From Ignelater luminosus (lineage: Eukaryota; Arthropoda; Insecta; Coleoptera; Elateridae), in NCBI GenBank assembly GCA_011009095.1, contig VTPC01003830.1:131516-195515 (forward strand): a DNA stretch of 64,000 nucleotides. Direction: 5' to 3'. Position 1 is the stretch's first letter; each line of letters opens with the position of its first letter. The notes below the pieces were generated by a model. The model saw only the letters and a list, made by a program, of their open reading frames with translations. It did not search any database and was not told where the DNA came from. A program made the translations under genes and the position numbers. Positions 1 through 13,159 of the stretch are shown in pieces.

Positions 1-652
1 AGGTTGGCGATGGTTACTCAAAACCGAAACGTTGTACAGGAATTTCGTTAGCGTATTTTAATAGAGAACAAAAAGTGGCACTGGAAAAGTGGTTTTCGTT
101 TTCCGATATCTCTTCAAATAAATAAAAGAAAAAATAATAACGAAAATCGAGAAATCTACTTTTTTAAAAGTATCTCTGAGACTATCCAAGATATCTAGAT
201 TTTGCAAACGCCAACAAAAAGATCCTATAAATAGCCAACTTTCTTCCCATTTAACCGATGCTGTATCTCTTACCGTTTCCAAGATCCCCATGCTGTGCAT
301 CCTTATCTTGGACACACTGTATACTTCTGGAAAAAAATATTGATAGGGTAAGAATAGGATAATACATTTCACTGTGTTAAGTTTGTCAAGACAGATCTAC
401 TACGTCGAATAATATTACGGTGTGATTTGAAATTTCATTCTTATAAATTTATGCTTTTGCAACAATTACAAGTTGCTAAAATGCAATTCTTCTAAACTTG
501 CTGGTATACTTCAAGTATGACTCTGACAGCCTGACTTAACACATTTCTTTGCATAAAGCAATTTGAAACCTAAAAGTACATCACAACAATCCACACGTAA
601 TCAAAGAATTAAGGTGGTATTTAGTATCTCTGAAGCGAGATTCGAATTTAAA

Positions 653-1491
653 TAACCCTGTATATCTAAGCAAACCAAGATTCAATAAACAATTATATTC
701 TGAATTTGTCAGAAAGATGTTAACTTAGAATTAGTATTTGATCATGATTAAATAAAAAAAAGCCAATTTACGATTTATATCAAAAATTGCCAGAAAATTG
801 CCGAACGTTACCTTTTATTCAAATTCTCACGTTAAACGATTGGAAAGAACTGATAATTATTTAAATTTAGGTTAGCTAAAAACAAGTAACAGTTGATTAA
901 TCATTCATTTCCTATTCAAAAACCAACAGAATAAAAGTCGGAAATATCATATTTACATATCCCCTAGCTATTAATCAACCTTTTACCAATTACATCTAAG
1001 GGATAACTTTATAAAGTTACTTAGCAATATTATAATGGAATATCGTAAGGTTATTGACCTTAGCAGGGAAGGCTTTACTTGATGTAATGTCGGAACGAAA
1101 AAATTCAGATCATGCGGAAAATGTCACGCAAACTGTCGCGAGCGCAAATAAATGCTATCAGTATTCGAGCCGAGTGTAGATGTTGGGTTTACAACGTCAA
1201 GAAGGGAAGTTAAAGTGCTATCAGGAGACTTGCTTTACACCTGCTCGTAACGCAACCTGTTTAAAATCCACCAACAACAGAATTTATGTTTCCGGATGCC
1301 CTATGTGGTTTAATACTGTTGGAGGTGCTTTTTGTTTGACAAGAAAAATGTTTTAACATGAAAAATTTGTGTACGAGTTAGAGTAATTATGTCAAAAAGA
1401 ATATTTAAAATGGACTTACTCTTTTAGAACTTACCAATACAGCATTCGGGCTTTTATTAAGTATGCATTTTGTGTATAGATATACAGGGTT
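653..1491. repeat. outward-facing pair of TACAGGGT repeat ends
   Basis: AACCCTGTATAT at 653-664 and ATATACAGGGTT at 1480-1491 are perfect 12-base inverted repeats. The TACAGGGT ends match those of the elements at 38394 and 50488, but here they face away from each other. They are therefore probably remains of two different insertions and not one element. The 840 bases between them hold no coding sense. Nothing else is seen in 1-2190. Confidence 0.4.
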
Positions 1492-2595
1492 AATCACGAT
1501 ATTATAAGATTTTTGAGTAAGATTTTTCTATAATGATGGTTTATTATGAATATATCTAATTTATAAATAAAAATTCTGCATGAATATTACATACTGTACA
1601 GGATGTTTCAAAAGTCGAGGAAATCTCTGAAGTAATTATTCCTTAATAACATATCATTTAAGTCATTTAATAAAATAAGTGCTGAATTAATTCCTACGCT
1701 TTTCTAGGACCTTTCCAGGACCTTGATTTTTCTTATACCCGTGAATGTGAAATTAAGTGCAAAATAAAAGTTCTATAATAAAAGAATACCAATCTTGAAA
1801 TTAACTCTGGACCCATTTTATTTAAAAATAAATCAAATTACAAATTGAAATATATATTCTCTATGGTGCATCTAATATTCACAACTAACAATTCCTCCAA
1901 TGTAGATACATTATTGCGTCGGCACTAGATCAATTACAGATTTAAATTATGCCAAATATTTGGTTAATCGATTAATCGCGATTTATAACAATAGCGCAGC
2001 GGTTATTCAAGCTATATCTAGACAATCTATTTGCGCGAGTGCAATAATAATTTGGATGGACCATTGAACTAGAAAGATAGGGTGACAAAGCAAACCCTCA
2101 ATACATACAAATTTCATGCGGCATAAATTGAGGTTATATGCGTGGAACTCATACAAATGTATTAGGACCGCATCGCACTACTACCGTCCGTTTTATTATT
2201 ACGGCCCTCGCGGATTTAACAACGGCGTAAAATGAGACGAATATTTTATTGCGCTGATTCGAGAAATACGATTTTATTGCGTTGTTATTAAAGCTCACAG
2301 TTTATATTGCGGCTGCCAGGAAAAAATTATAGATCTCTTGCTATAAGTTAGCGATTAAATCCTAATAATAACAGAAGGAAACAATACGGCTGTAAAACCC
2401 GTAAACAATAATTATAAGAAAATACAAAAATAAACAAGAAATTAAAACAAGGATTTAGAGAACATAAATATGAATAGAATGTCATAAACTGTGAAGCTCA
2501 TTGTCCTCCATCATGGTGAAAATGTTTAATAGATAAAGATAACGGACATAAAGCCTGAAGGGCGGCAGTGTAATATTTTACTGCATCATGGGGGC

Positions 2596-3700
2596 ATAAA
2601 ACACATGCTGCGCCTGGGCACGATAAAACTCGGGAAACATGAACGATACAAGGTTAATGCGACACTTTACGATTTTATACCTATTTATTTCAGTTACATG
2701 AGAATGTGACCTAAATATAGTTGCAGACTGAAATCTGTAACAAAGTATTTTCAGAAAGCAAAATTCCTTTTTTGAGACTGCTATTGTCTATTTATGAAAT
2801 GGAAGTTAATATTCGCTTAAATATTAATATTATTAAACAAACGCCCAAAAACCAATAAATCAGGACTTTCTTATAATATTAACTAAAAGTCACAAATACG
2901 AAAATAAGCAAGTTTTCGTTAAAATTTAATGAATACATCAACCACCAATGGCAAAAGGAGAAACGTCGGACAAATTTGGTATAAAACACGCGAAATGTTT
3001 TATAGTCGCGGAGGTACAATAGCGACCATTCAAGTGCAGGCGGCATAAAACAACGCAGACTTTATTGTTTGTAGTGCCATCCTGTTCACTCTCCCGAGAA
3101 AATAAAACCGCCACAAATCTCTTGCAAGCCCGAGGCTTCCCTCCCTTGTTCGTTTTCAACCCCTGCACGTTATCACGGGATACGGCTGCTATTTTCTTCT
3201 TTTTTATTTCCAGGGCAAATTATTGGAAGAAAAAACCTCGGAAAAATTAAACAGGACTATTAATGACCAAGTAAAAATTAACCAAAGTGGTTGCTTCGAG
3301 GAAAAGAGATATTAAAACAAAAGACTTCGTCATTCAGGGGTGAGAACGCGATAAAACAATAATGGTATCAAAGTAGAGTGCGATATAAAATGCAAATGGC
3401 GACCGCTCCCTGAATCTAAAAAGCGTTTAAACGGAACGTCGGAAATCGCATAATAGAAGGGTCGGAACTGGCTACGATTTAACGATAGATTAGGCGTTAT
3501 CAGTCTCCGGGAAGAACGGCAATGGAAAACGTATAAAGTAAAGCATTTTTTTGCGGTCCTCTGATTGATTACACAGTGAAAAACGAAACAACAGTGCCAT
3601 ATAATGAATATGAAACGACTTTAACCAATGAAAAATTGATTCCCATTTCATAAAATGTAGAACTTATCAAGAGAATGGAAAGAAATGTTTCACATAAAAC
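2596..3700. promoter_or_regulatory. cluster of ATAAAAC motifs in a GC-richer island
   Basis: ATAAAAC occurs on the plus strand at 2596, 2623, 2981, 3045, 3102, 3351 and 3694, with one reverse copy (GTTTTAT) at 2997. From base composition I would expect well under one in this length. TTTTAT-type cores are bound by Caudal and posterior Hox homeodomains. The surrounding 2190-4160 is richer in G, C and CpG than its flanks, yet its open frames (for example 2938-3168 minus) do not look coding. An enhancer is my inference. Confidence 0.3.
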
Positions 3701-4159
3701 GGATCGGAGAAAACACACCACCGTATTAAAGACGATATTTATTAAGTTGTTCAGAATGTAGAAAAATTCTTTTAAATTTAAAATTGTTTTTGAAAGAATC
3801 TTCCAAATATAATTTTTCAAGCAGCACAACTTTTAAAAGGTTTTTCACTAAAGTGGCTCTATCGTAATTATTTGGCAGTAAAAAGAGTACATCAAAAAGG
3901 AGGAAGAAAATCTAGTCGAAGTAAACGTCTAAGGTCCCCTTTTATTTACAGTCGTTGCAGTGGGGTTGTCAAATGGAAATAAAGCGGGGCATTAAGCGCG
4001 GCTGACAGCCGGCAAGGCAGATAGGGACGCTAAATGGATTAGATACAGACAGGGGGAATGGAAAAATATTACACAACTAACGATGATAAAAAGGTGCCAT
4101 TTTAATTCTCCACGAGTGTGGATCAGCACGGATTTTTATCCCCCATGTTCTTTTCGTTT

Positions 4160-7100
4160 TAAGGGGAGAATTAACGACATTCTTTATGTGATGTAATATA
4201 GCTTATATGGTAGAATGAATCATCATCGCTCGATTTATCATTAATAAGAAAAATAAAGAGAATCCATGAGTGTATTGTACATTTTTTTAATGTATCCACT
4301 TGTTATCCATTCCTTTTGTTTTTTCTGATGAAACTAATGCTTTGGTAAAATAATCACAGACAGTGGCGTGGGTAGTTTTCAAATGCAGCGAAAAAACTCT
4401 TTCATCCGTGTTCGTTTCTTTTCTAGAATTTTTTAAGCTTAATCTTTTTGTTTCTATGTAGAAGATAGGTACCAAAAACAAATGGTGAAATGGTATTATA
4501 ACTTTCAGTTTTTGGCCATTTTATTGCTCGAGTCAAAAGAAAAAAAACTAATTTTATCTACTAGTCGCAGTATTGGCTTTTTTCTCTCTAGCTAAGTGGG
4601 CCGAATTTGACCTTTGGCGGAATCACACTATAACAACTTTCACACCTTTCCAGATATAACTAGAGTATCAAAACTATTACTCAGATGAAAGTTCAAAACT
4701 TTCTCTTCCTAAGGTAGGATCAAAAAGAAGAAGTAAAGACATGTTTAATGTTATGGGTGAAGGTACAACCAGCATACCTCAGACATTGGTAAAGCAAGCT
4801 CAAATATGGAATTTATGTTCTTTATCTCTTGGGGAACGCTAAAACATATTAACAAATAACAGCATTATCCACCCTTCATTAAGACAGTAATTGCTGTTGC
4901 GCTAACAAAATATTTAATGGTTCAGTTTTTGACGAGGAGTCCTCTTAAGTTAGAAAAATTTCTAAGGGCAACCAGAATATATAGATGACAAAAAAACATT
5001 AACGGGGTCTCAAAATACAGTGGCAACCATTAAGATTCTAACATGGGCGATCCCCCCGGTTTTCGAACCATCCGCGCCATCCCTGTAATTTAAGGTGAAG
5101 GTCCCTGAGCCAGGGGCTTCAGCAAAAGTCCCGAAAAATCGACGTATATTTAACATTGGCATTCAATGCGTTTTCCTGAAATATGTCGTGGAAAAGAATA
5201 AAGGTATCTGAGAATTTTTTGAGAATATTAGATTCTTTTTGGATTTGCTAATGGAGTATCACAGAAAAGATTTGCAAAAACTAATAAAAGAATGCTACAA
5301 CCATAAAAACAAGCTAAGGTGCTAGAACACCTTTTGTAGATTTCCATAAAATTGCCTTTTGTAGAGTTGATTGCTTAATTTTGCTTATTGTAGTGTAGTC
5401 TCTGGTGCTTGTTTTGAAAAGCAAGCCTATGGTAGGGGTTATGGCAAAAAGTAAGCCCCAAATCTACATTGGAATATGTTCTAGTTAATTGACATTCGTT
5501 ACTTTCGATAATGTTAAAGGTACACCATTTTCAACATTATTGAAAGATGTAACAAAGTGCATGTAACTCTTTTGTTACAAATAAAGAAAATTATACTCAG
5601 TTTAATAAACTATTAAGTAGCACCATAGGCTGCCTCGGGATGGAATCTTGCAAACAATCAAACTAAAAACGAAATTAAAAGTCGAGCAAACTTATTTGCA
5701 AGAATGAACATCATATAAGTTACAAAACTCCAGAACGCTCAAAAGTCTAATATTTGGATTTTGGCTAACTGAAAAGAGTCATAGTATTCAAAACAAATTA
5801 TCTAACGTGTCAAAGATCATATTTATATGGCGTGGTGTTTACAATTTTCCTTTCTTATTCAAGAAAATGAAGTGCTTTAGATTTATATTATTCGCATTAA
5901 CTAAATACTGCGTGACATTAGATTAGAACCTGTAAGGCAGACACAAATTTGTGTCCATTCAAAATATGTGAATCCCCTTCGACGAAATGTTTAACTTGAT
6001 AACATCGAATTATATTTATTTCAGTTAAATGAATTAAAATCAGTGAAAATCACGATAGAAAGCAATCCCAAAACAAGGAATAACCTAAAATAGAATTTCA
6101 AATTAAAGAAAGCTACCGTTACAACTAATTGGAATGCTTATTAAATATACACGCGAAAGAAAGGAACTGGGAAACTTCAATTAACAATATTTGTTAAGAA
6201 AACCTCTTTGACTAAGCTGCTTTTATCGTTATGTATAAACAGCACGTTTATGTTTCTTAAATCAGGAAACAGTTAAAGGATGTAGGTGTAGTCCTCCCAG
6301 CATCCCTGCTGTTAGAAACACACAGGGTAAATACGACAACGAAACAGCCCCTGGGGTGAAACATCCATTCATGCTTTATAATCGTTATAACCCACATGAA
6401 CATGCTGCCTAATAGCGCAACTTGTCCCCTTGTCATAACTAATAATGTGCCCTGCTCCCCTATTTTACCAACACTTGTGCTCTATTGTTAATTTTGTAGC
6501 TTTTGTAGCTCCTTGTTGTGCTCTCATAGAGGTTTCCGTTTTTACCTTTAAACTTTAAAGGGTTCAAGTTAAACATGAAGTTGCTTAGTTATTGTTCTTG
6601 TTTGTATAAGTAAAGTGGTGTATACAAGGTCTAGACGTGATATATTGTTGAGAGCTCTTGCAGGATTGTATTAACATATTTTCCACACTATTCGAATTGC
6701 TGAAAAAATGTTTCGAGACATATAATTCCTATGAAAAAACACTCTAAGTGTCACAGTTTCGAGTCAATAATTAAATAATAAATCAACAACGAACGTAATA
6801 CAACTGTAGTAGTAGGTGTATACGTAACTACAGTGGCAAATACGTAGTGGTTTACGGTAACAACCAGTTGTAATTTAGCAAGTAATAAATTTCAGCCCGA
6901 CAGGAAACACCAATCGACTACAAAAGCCGTAATCAATTTAATCATTCTGTGTTCACATGTTATTGGATGGTATCGCGATATAAATGCATAATTATTTGGT
7001 GGCAGGAGTGTAAAGCTGATCGTATCGTTAATTTTGTCGGCTCCGCTTACAGTTATTTGAATTATTGTTGATTACGTATCCATCGTGTTTCCAAAAAAAA

Positions 7101-9306
7101 ACCTTGTTAAATTATTCACGATTAAATTACAAATGGTTAAAATTAAAAATTTATCACAGTATTAGCGGTTTCAATTTCTGTGGAAGTAACCAACAGTGTC
7201 CACTTTTTTTAATAATCAACTAATATAGTAATAATATAAACATTTGTACTTTAAAGCTAGATTCTACCGTAAAACCTATCGCAGATAAAAAACATCGACA
7301 CTTAAGTTTGCATGTAGTTCAAGTTTTCCCGACTGTGGAAAATCTCCGTCTCTGGGTTTTCGGCTGAAGCCTTCAGTAATTGTTTCAAGAGCTTTCCTAG
7401 CAAACGGGAGAGAAGTAGAAGCCACGCACCAACATACATTAACAACTCCGCAAGAGCGACAGCGCACACTTTACCCACTTTGCGAGCAGAAATTAGGGCC
7501 AAGAGTGCGACATAACATGGCGTCTTCCATAAACTACACAATTAGGGTGTGAACATCCAGAAAAGGGAGTGAAATGATACCCTCGAGGTGCAATTACGTT
7601 CTAGATCCTTCAAACAACCCCTTACAAAGTCATTCGGCTTCCTCAAATATAAGTAAGACAAAAGGGGTCGTTAAGCGCAAAAAATATTTTAGCCGGTTTT
7701 GAACCGAGACCCGGCTTTCTTAATTTAATTTAGGCTGAGTTACAGTTATGTTCGCGCCGCTAGACTTGGGGGAAATTTAATTTGGGGGAGTTAGCATTGT
7801 CGCGAGTTTATTTGCGCTTCCCGTAGGTACTTGTACCCACTTTCGTCTCCATTATTTCACATCATCAGTTATCCTTACACGAAACAGTATCATTTAATAG
7901 CAATTCCAATTAAATTCTTTGCGCAGCAATTGCAGTATCCATTTGGAAACTATTACTGAAATTGTTTTTCGTTTCAAGACAAAAACTGGCCAAAATTATT
8001 CTAAAATAAGAATTTACTCTTTACACTTCTTTAAACAATCCAGATAAGATATCAAGTCTCAATTTTAAATTTTTGGAGCAATTTAAATTTCAGAACACAG
8101 TTTTATTTCGGTATCAAGAATGAGCCCTATTAACTACTATTAGCTGATCAGTACTACTTACACATACTATGTAACAGTGATATCTGTAGTTTCAATTTAA
8201 CATTTTATATAAAGTTAAAGCGCAACAATCCCTTTTACATGCAAAAGATGTTTGCTAACTCCCGTACTTTTTCTTGATGACAATAAGTCTTGGTATGTAA
8301 AATCATCGAATCGAGTTTTATTCACTTCCAAGCTCCAGTGGTGCTAAACATGTTTTGAAAATTTTCTTTCCTTGGATTGTTTGTTTTTATTATATAAATA
8401 GTCTTAACATAACCACAAGATAGAAGCATTTTCCAAGCCCGACTCTTTTGAACGTATGTTACCCTAAAAACACTCCTTCAAATATACAAACCACATAAAA
8501 TTTACTGGTATTCATATAGGCAGGTTTTACTCCTATTGTTCTGCCAGAATTTAGGATTATATTGGATGAACTCTTTTTTCCACTCTAATCTCCTCAATAG
8601 AAGTTTTTATTATTTTATTATTCTTTCTAATATAACTCTTGGTCCATTACAGTTATGTTTTGAGAAATCTAAGTCTAAAGACTTCTGAAAAACTTTCCGC
8701 CATTATTCTTATTAATTCTTTTCGGGGGTTTTACGATGTACATTTTACTTGGAATTAAGTTCATTTACGATCTTCAATTAACCATTAGCCATTATTTACA
8801 TTTGCTTCTATAGGTACCAAAAACTAAAAGCAGGCTTAAACCTAGAAATGGTCTTCTTCAGAGATGTGGACGTGCTTTAGAGAGGTTCGCTAGAATAAAG
8901 CCGGGATCTATCCCGTCTAGATTCCTCAGCATCGAGTTATTCATGGCAACGAAAACGTTGACTAAACGTTCGCTAAACACTTATCTCTGACTGGAAGTCT
9001 TCTGGAGATAAAGGTTGTACCAGCCTTAAATCCGCAAGTTCATATAAAAGTAAAGGCAAAGTAGACTGGCTGTCTACTATATTTTAAGAAGGCACTTGTC
9101 ATTTAGATTTCACATGTCCCAGATGGAGAAAGAATGAAGAAACGTTTTTCCATTTTCTATGGAAATAGGAGGATATGAAAAGCTTATCAACCCTTCAAAG
9201 TTTATAAAACAAACACCTAAGAAGCATACAAGCAAACCAATAAATCGAAAGTTGGATAATTTTACATGAAGAATCTGTTTATGATTCAGTTTGCTTTTTC
9301 AAAATA
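4160..9306. other. AT-rich intron, no supported feature
   Basis: I see no coding sense or clear repeat in this stretch. Short GC-richer pockets occur near 5040-5130, 7320-7560 and 7740-7850. The pocket at 5040-5085 ends in GCGCCATCCCTG, which resembles a hAT-type terminus, but no partner end was found. Confidence 0.4.
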
Positions 9307-9390
9307 CAGTAAAGTCTCCAATAAGCGGACACTGTAGGTTCCACTATTGGTATTAAATTTCACTGTAGAAACATCAAAACAATACGCGTA

Positions 9391-10661
9391 TTTAGGTGTA
9401 TACCTATGAAATGAGACTTTTTTTTCAATTTTAAACGTTTATTAACAAAAAATGGTTACAAATTTAATATTCAAAATAATAACCATCGCTAGCGACACAT
9501 TTTACCCATCTCTCAGGCAATTTGTGAATGCCGCGCCAAAAAAATTGGGCGTCTTTGGCCGCAAACCAATCATCGAGCCATTTTTTGGCTTCTTCGTGAG
9601 AATTGAAGCGCTGCTCGGAAAGTGCGTGGCCCATCGATGCAAACAAATGATAATCGGAAGGCGCCAAGTCTGGTGAGTAAGCCGCATGCACCAGCGGTTC
9701 CCAATCGTACGTCTCCACCAATTCCCGGGTCGCTCTTGTTCGATGTGGTGGTGCATTGTCATCAAGAAAAATTACTTTGTGACGCCGATCGGCATATTCT
9801 GGGCGTTTTCGGTGTATAGCGCTGTTCAAATCGGCCAATTGTCGTTGGTAGCGTGCACCGTCAACTGTTTCACCTGGTTTTAATAGCTCGTACCAAATCA
9901 TACCATGCTGATCCCAGAAAACACACAGCATTGCCTTGCGGCCGAAGCGATTTGGTTTGGCCGTTGATTTTGGCTTGTGGCCGGGCGGACCATACGATCG
10001 TTTACGCTTGGGATTGGAGAAATACACCCGTAACGATTCGATGCAAAAAAGACTTCCTTTTGAACCGGGAGAGCAGCATTTCACAAGTGGTTTTTCGGTT
10101 CTCTTGCTGCCTTTCAGTCAGTTCATGCGGCACCCATCTTCCGACCTTTAAAATCATGCCCATGTCTTTCAAACGTTTGCAAATGGTTTTTTGGGTCACT
10201 CCCAACTGCTCTGCCATCATTTCTTGCGTTTGACCATCATCTTCATTCAACAATGCTTGCAATTCGGTGTCCTCAAACTTTTTCGGTGGCCGGCCACGTT
10301 CCTCGTTCTCCACGCTAAAATCACCACTTCGGAATTTTTCAAACCACCTGAAGCACTGTGCTCTGCTTAGAGCATGTCCACCGTAAGCTTCTATAAGCAT
10401 TTGATGAGCTTGAGAAGCGTTTTTCTTCAATTGATAACAGAAAATCAACGATGTCCGCAAATCGTAGTTTGAAGGCACGAAATTCGACATTTTTAAGAGC
10501 GAAAAAAATGCGTTGTTGTATGAAACATCACAAACAATGAATTGAATATTGTTGACAGATGACAGACGAAAAAAATAAGACATTTGGGACAGTTTAAAAA
10601 TACTCCTAGCGACATCTGTGGTCTAATAGCTGAAAGTCTCATTTCATAGGTATACACCTGG
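9391..10661 (-). mobile_element. mariner transposon, mauritiana (Mos1) subfamily
   Basis: The 1271-base element has inverted ends: the right end reads CCAGGTGTATACCTATGAAA inward on the minus strand, and the left end reads TTTAGGTGTATACCTATGAA on the plus strand. It is flanked by TA at 9389-9390 and 10662-10663, the expected target duplication. Mos1 is 1286 bases long and its ends also start CCAGGTGTA. The transposase fills most of the element on the minus strand. It sits inside a pogo-like MITE and is therefore younger than that repeat. Confidence 0.93.
9464..10490 (-). pseudogene. mariner transposase, one deletion at the catalytic site
   Basis: The start MSNFVPSNYDLRT (ATG at 10490) leads into the helix-turn-helix region (AHQMLIEAYG, RWFEKFRSGDF), the linker motif WVPHELTERQ and LLSRFKRKSFLHRIVTG, which align with Mos1 along the whole length. 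A deletion of about 14 bases near 10025-10030 removes the DEKW motif with the first catalytic aspartate and shifts the frame. The rest is open to the stop: LDDNAPPH, 34 residues, then the final aspartate of YSPDLAPSD (an intact D34D spacing), then KLPERWVKCVASDG. No other stop or shift is seen, so the copy is young but cannot encode active enzyme. It could still be mobilised by another source because its ends look good. Confidence 0.93.
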
Positions 10662-10714
10662 TAAGTTAAGTGTCCCATTAAGAGGGGCTTTTCTGACTAA
10701 AAATGACCTTCATA

Positions 10715-11430
10715 AACTGTCCGTATCCGTGTATTAGAATATTTACTTACTTATCCGGTCCCTCTTCTAGCTTTCAGTGTAGAGGGTTTAGAGTTGAGCT
10801 TGTAGTCTACTTTATGAACTCCTTCCACTTTCCCTGTTTTTTGCTACACTTGACGCACACTTTCAGTCACTTAGCCAACTCTTTGTACCACGTTTTCCTC
10901 GGTCTTCCTCTTCCGCTTTTATTTACTTTTGTTTCCCATACTTCCTTTGCGGTCCTTTCACCTGACATTCTTATCATATGTTTCCACCATTGGAATTGCT
11001 TGCTTTGAGTTTTCGTTTCTAGAGATTCCACTCCTAAGAGTTCTCTTCTCTCTTCATTTTGTCACTTCTAGTACTCTTCTCAAGAATTTCGTCTCGCAAG
11101 CTCGAAGCATTCCTCTATGTCTATCCATTAGACACCAGGTTTGCGCCCCATACAATAATATCGGTACAAAAATCTCGTTGTAAACTTTCAGTTTTGTTCT
11201 TCTGCTAACTTCTTTCTTGTTTATAAGTTATTTATTGCCGTGCTTCTGTTATTTACGTTAGTGTTCAGTTTTCCATAGCTTTCTATACCTGCGCCTAAAT
11301 ATTTTACTTATCGACTTGTTGGATTCGATGGTTTTGAATTCTTATTTCCTCGTGTGCTCCTTCTGCGCCAATACACATTATTTCGGTTTTCTTTATATTT
11401 ATATTCATATCATATTTCTTAAGTTCTTAA
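10715..11430 (-). pseudogene. non-LTR retrotransposon (LINE), C-terminal fragment
   Basis: In minus-strand translation the order of motifs is that of the region after the reverse transcriptase core in insect LINEs: NIKKTEIMCIG (about 11367-11395), KYLG, VYNEIFVPILLYGAQTW (11134-11185), CLMDRHRGMLRACETKFLRRV, then WWKHMIRMSGERTAKEVW and GRGRPRKTWYKELAK (10888-10914). Several stops and small shifts interrupt it. The catalytic core and endonuclease are missing, as in a 5'-truncated insertion. The clade is uncertain; RTE-like or a relative is most likely from the LLYGAQTW and GRPRKTW pattern. Confidence 0.8.
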
Positions 11431-12289
11431 ATGTATTAGAGTAAAAGAGGCTGAAATGGCCCGTCTTCATAATAAGAAAACTTTGTTTCCACAAAATGTG
11501 TCCCCTTATAGGAAGTGTCAACTTATACGGAGTGTCCGTAATAGGAGGTTTTACTGTGTAGCATAATTTGCATTATAGTAATATCCAATTCTATCTTAAT
11601 TATTTAAGGGCCCGAAAGCCCATAATATGTAAGCGTCTCCAGCCAAACATGGGCGAAGCAGGCATTGGGGGTCCCAGCTTTATTCGTCGGATCACAAGAA
11701 ATTTATATTTGCTAACGCGCTAAGTAGTAGTGTTTAAGGTGACCTTGGCAATACCATCTATAGATCGTCTACTGGTTTGATATTTCTCAACAAAAAACAG
11801 AAAAATTTGGTGTCTTTATTTCAGGGTTTCCTTTTTCTGTTTCTTATTTTAAAGCTTTAAGTTATTTTTAACGCCATTTTCTCAAGATTGTTTGTCCAGC
11901 TAATAATTGTAGGTTTTGGACATCTTTGAACATCTGCATCACCCTAGATATGGTTACACCACTTGTAATTTGCTTACTGCTGCAAACACCACTTACGGTT
12001 TTAAGCAAACTTTGTTGCCGAGAACTTCGAGTCTTGAAGATGCTGATTTTTTCTTCTATTGAATTGATGTCAAAAAAGATATTTGCGTCCGACAGAGAGG
12101 AAAACTCATCGATGAACAAGATTAACTCTGTTCACAAATAATTGTCAGATGAGCTAATTCTGGAATGTTATTTAAATTCATTTGGGATCAAACAACAAAT
12201 CAATTAAACAAGTGCAATTTCGGTGGTTTGGAAGAGTATATTACAGTGGATCAAAGTCTCATTCTCAAAATATCACAATCCAGAAGCTA

Positions 12290-12447
12290 AACGTGGTTCC
12301 CGGAGCCGCATTGGCTCGTAGAAAAGCAAATGTATCAGAAATTAGTTTTATTTAGTTTTGACGTTTGAACTGTAAAATATGCGAACATATTTGGTCGTTA
12401 CAGTACGAGACAATTCTGCCTCTGGGGCCAAGTTTGCTCATCCCTAT
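12290..12447. mobile_element. probable hAT-type transposon end
   Basis: The segment ends GCCAAGTTTGCTCATCCCTA (12428-12447). Read inward this is TAGGGATGAGCAAACTTGG, the form typical of hAT termini. Upstream at about 12290-12320 is GTGGTTCCCGGAGCCGCA followed by TTGGCTCG, a subterminal pattern also common in these elements. No partner end, 8-base target duplication or recognisable transposase was found. Two open frames at 11868-12119 (minus) and 12523-12744 (plus) nearby are not recognisable. Confidence 0.4.
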
Positions 12448-13159
12448 TCTAATCAAACAGTCCATATATGTCTGTAGTTAAGTAAAACCATTTATCTCGG
12501 GATTCATCTTCACAACAGATCGTTGGCCGTTTTGAGAGTGAGGTTATTAGTAAAATTAGTGGAAGAGCATCTAAAATGGCTTAACGGTACTAATTTCTTT
12601 GAGCGTTTGGAAAAACTATCAGTTCTCAAAAAATGTTGTTTCAAAACTATGCTTTGCCAAGTAACCCTATACTATATTATGTTCTGGAAGTACTGCAGGC
12701 ACCATACTGAGTATCTTGCTTCTGTCTATTTATTACTCAATTGATTAACAATTTTCGTCTGTTGTATCAATCCTTAAAAAATGTTTTTATAATTTTTAGA
12801 ATTATTACATTTAAGATTACTTTTATTGTGTCATTGTATTACTGTAAATAAAAGAATACGAAAAATTAAAACCAAGGTAGAGTACGTAGGAACTTTCTTA
12901 ATTTATCTCTTTTTAAAGAGTTTTATATGCCTATGTTAATAAATAGGAGATATGAAAGTATGTAGAAAAGAAGTGCGACACCCTGTATAAATATTATAAT
13001 AAAAAATAAAATAAGTTGTATAAAAAGATTAAATTAAGCAGTGAATGTTAAGCTTAATTATCTATTTAGAATGTAAACTGACCCACTGCAGACATTTAGA
13101 TAAAAAATCAAGAGGTAAGAATTGTTACAAAATCTTAAAAATTCTATGCTCAGATATGT

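Larger units (their letters stand above)
9307..11556. mobile_element. pogo-like TIR repeat, interrupted by a mariner and a LINE fragment
   Basis: The left end CAGTAAAGTCTCCAATAAG (9307) is matched in reverse by the right end CTCCTATTACGGACAC region ending TTTTACTG (11556); both continue into GGACACT. A third related end lies at 10670-10695 (GTGTCCCATTAAGAGGGGC). Ends of the type CAGTAAAACCTC with GGACAC are typical of pogo/Tigger-like MITEs. The simplest reading is a ~117-base MITE (9307-9390 plus 10662-10695) split by the mariner, next to a second partial copy at about 11480-11556, with LINE sequence between them. One large element using the outer ends is the alternative. Confidence 0.6.

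Noticed and set aside
11868-12119. Minus-strand frame next to the hAT-like end, considered as hAT transposase
   Set aside because: No hAT motifs such as the C-terminal dimerisation block could be seen.
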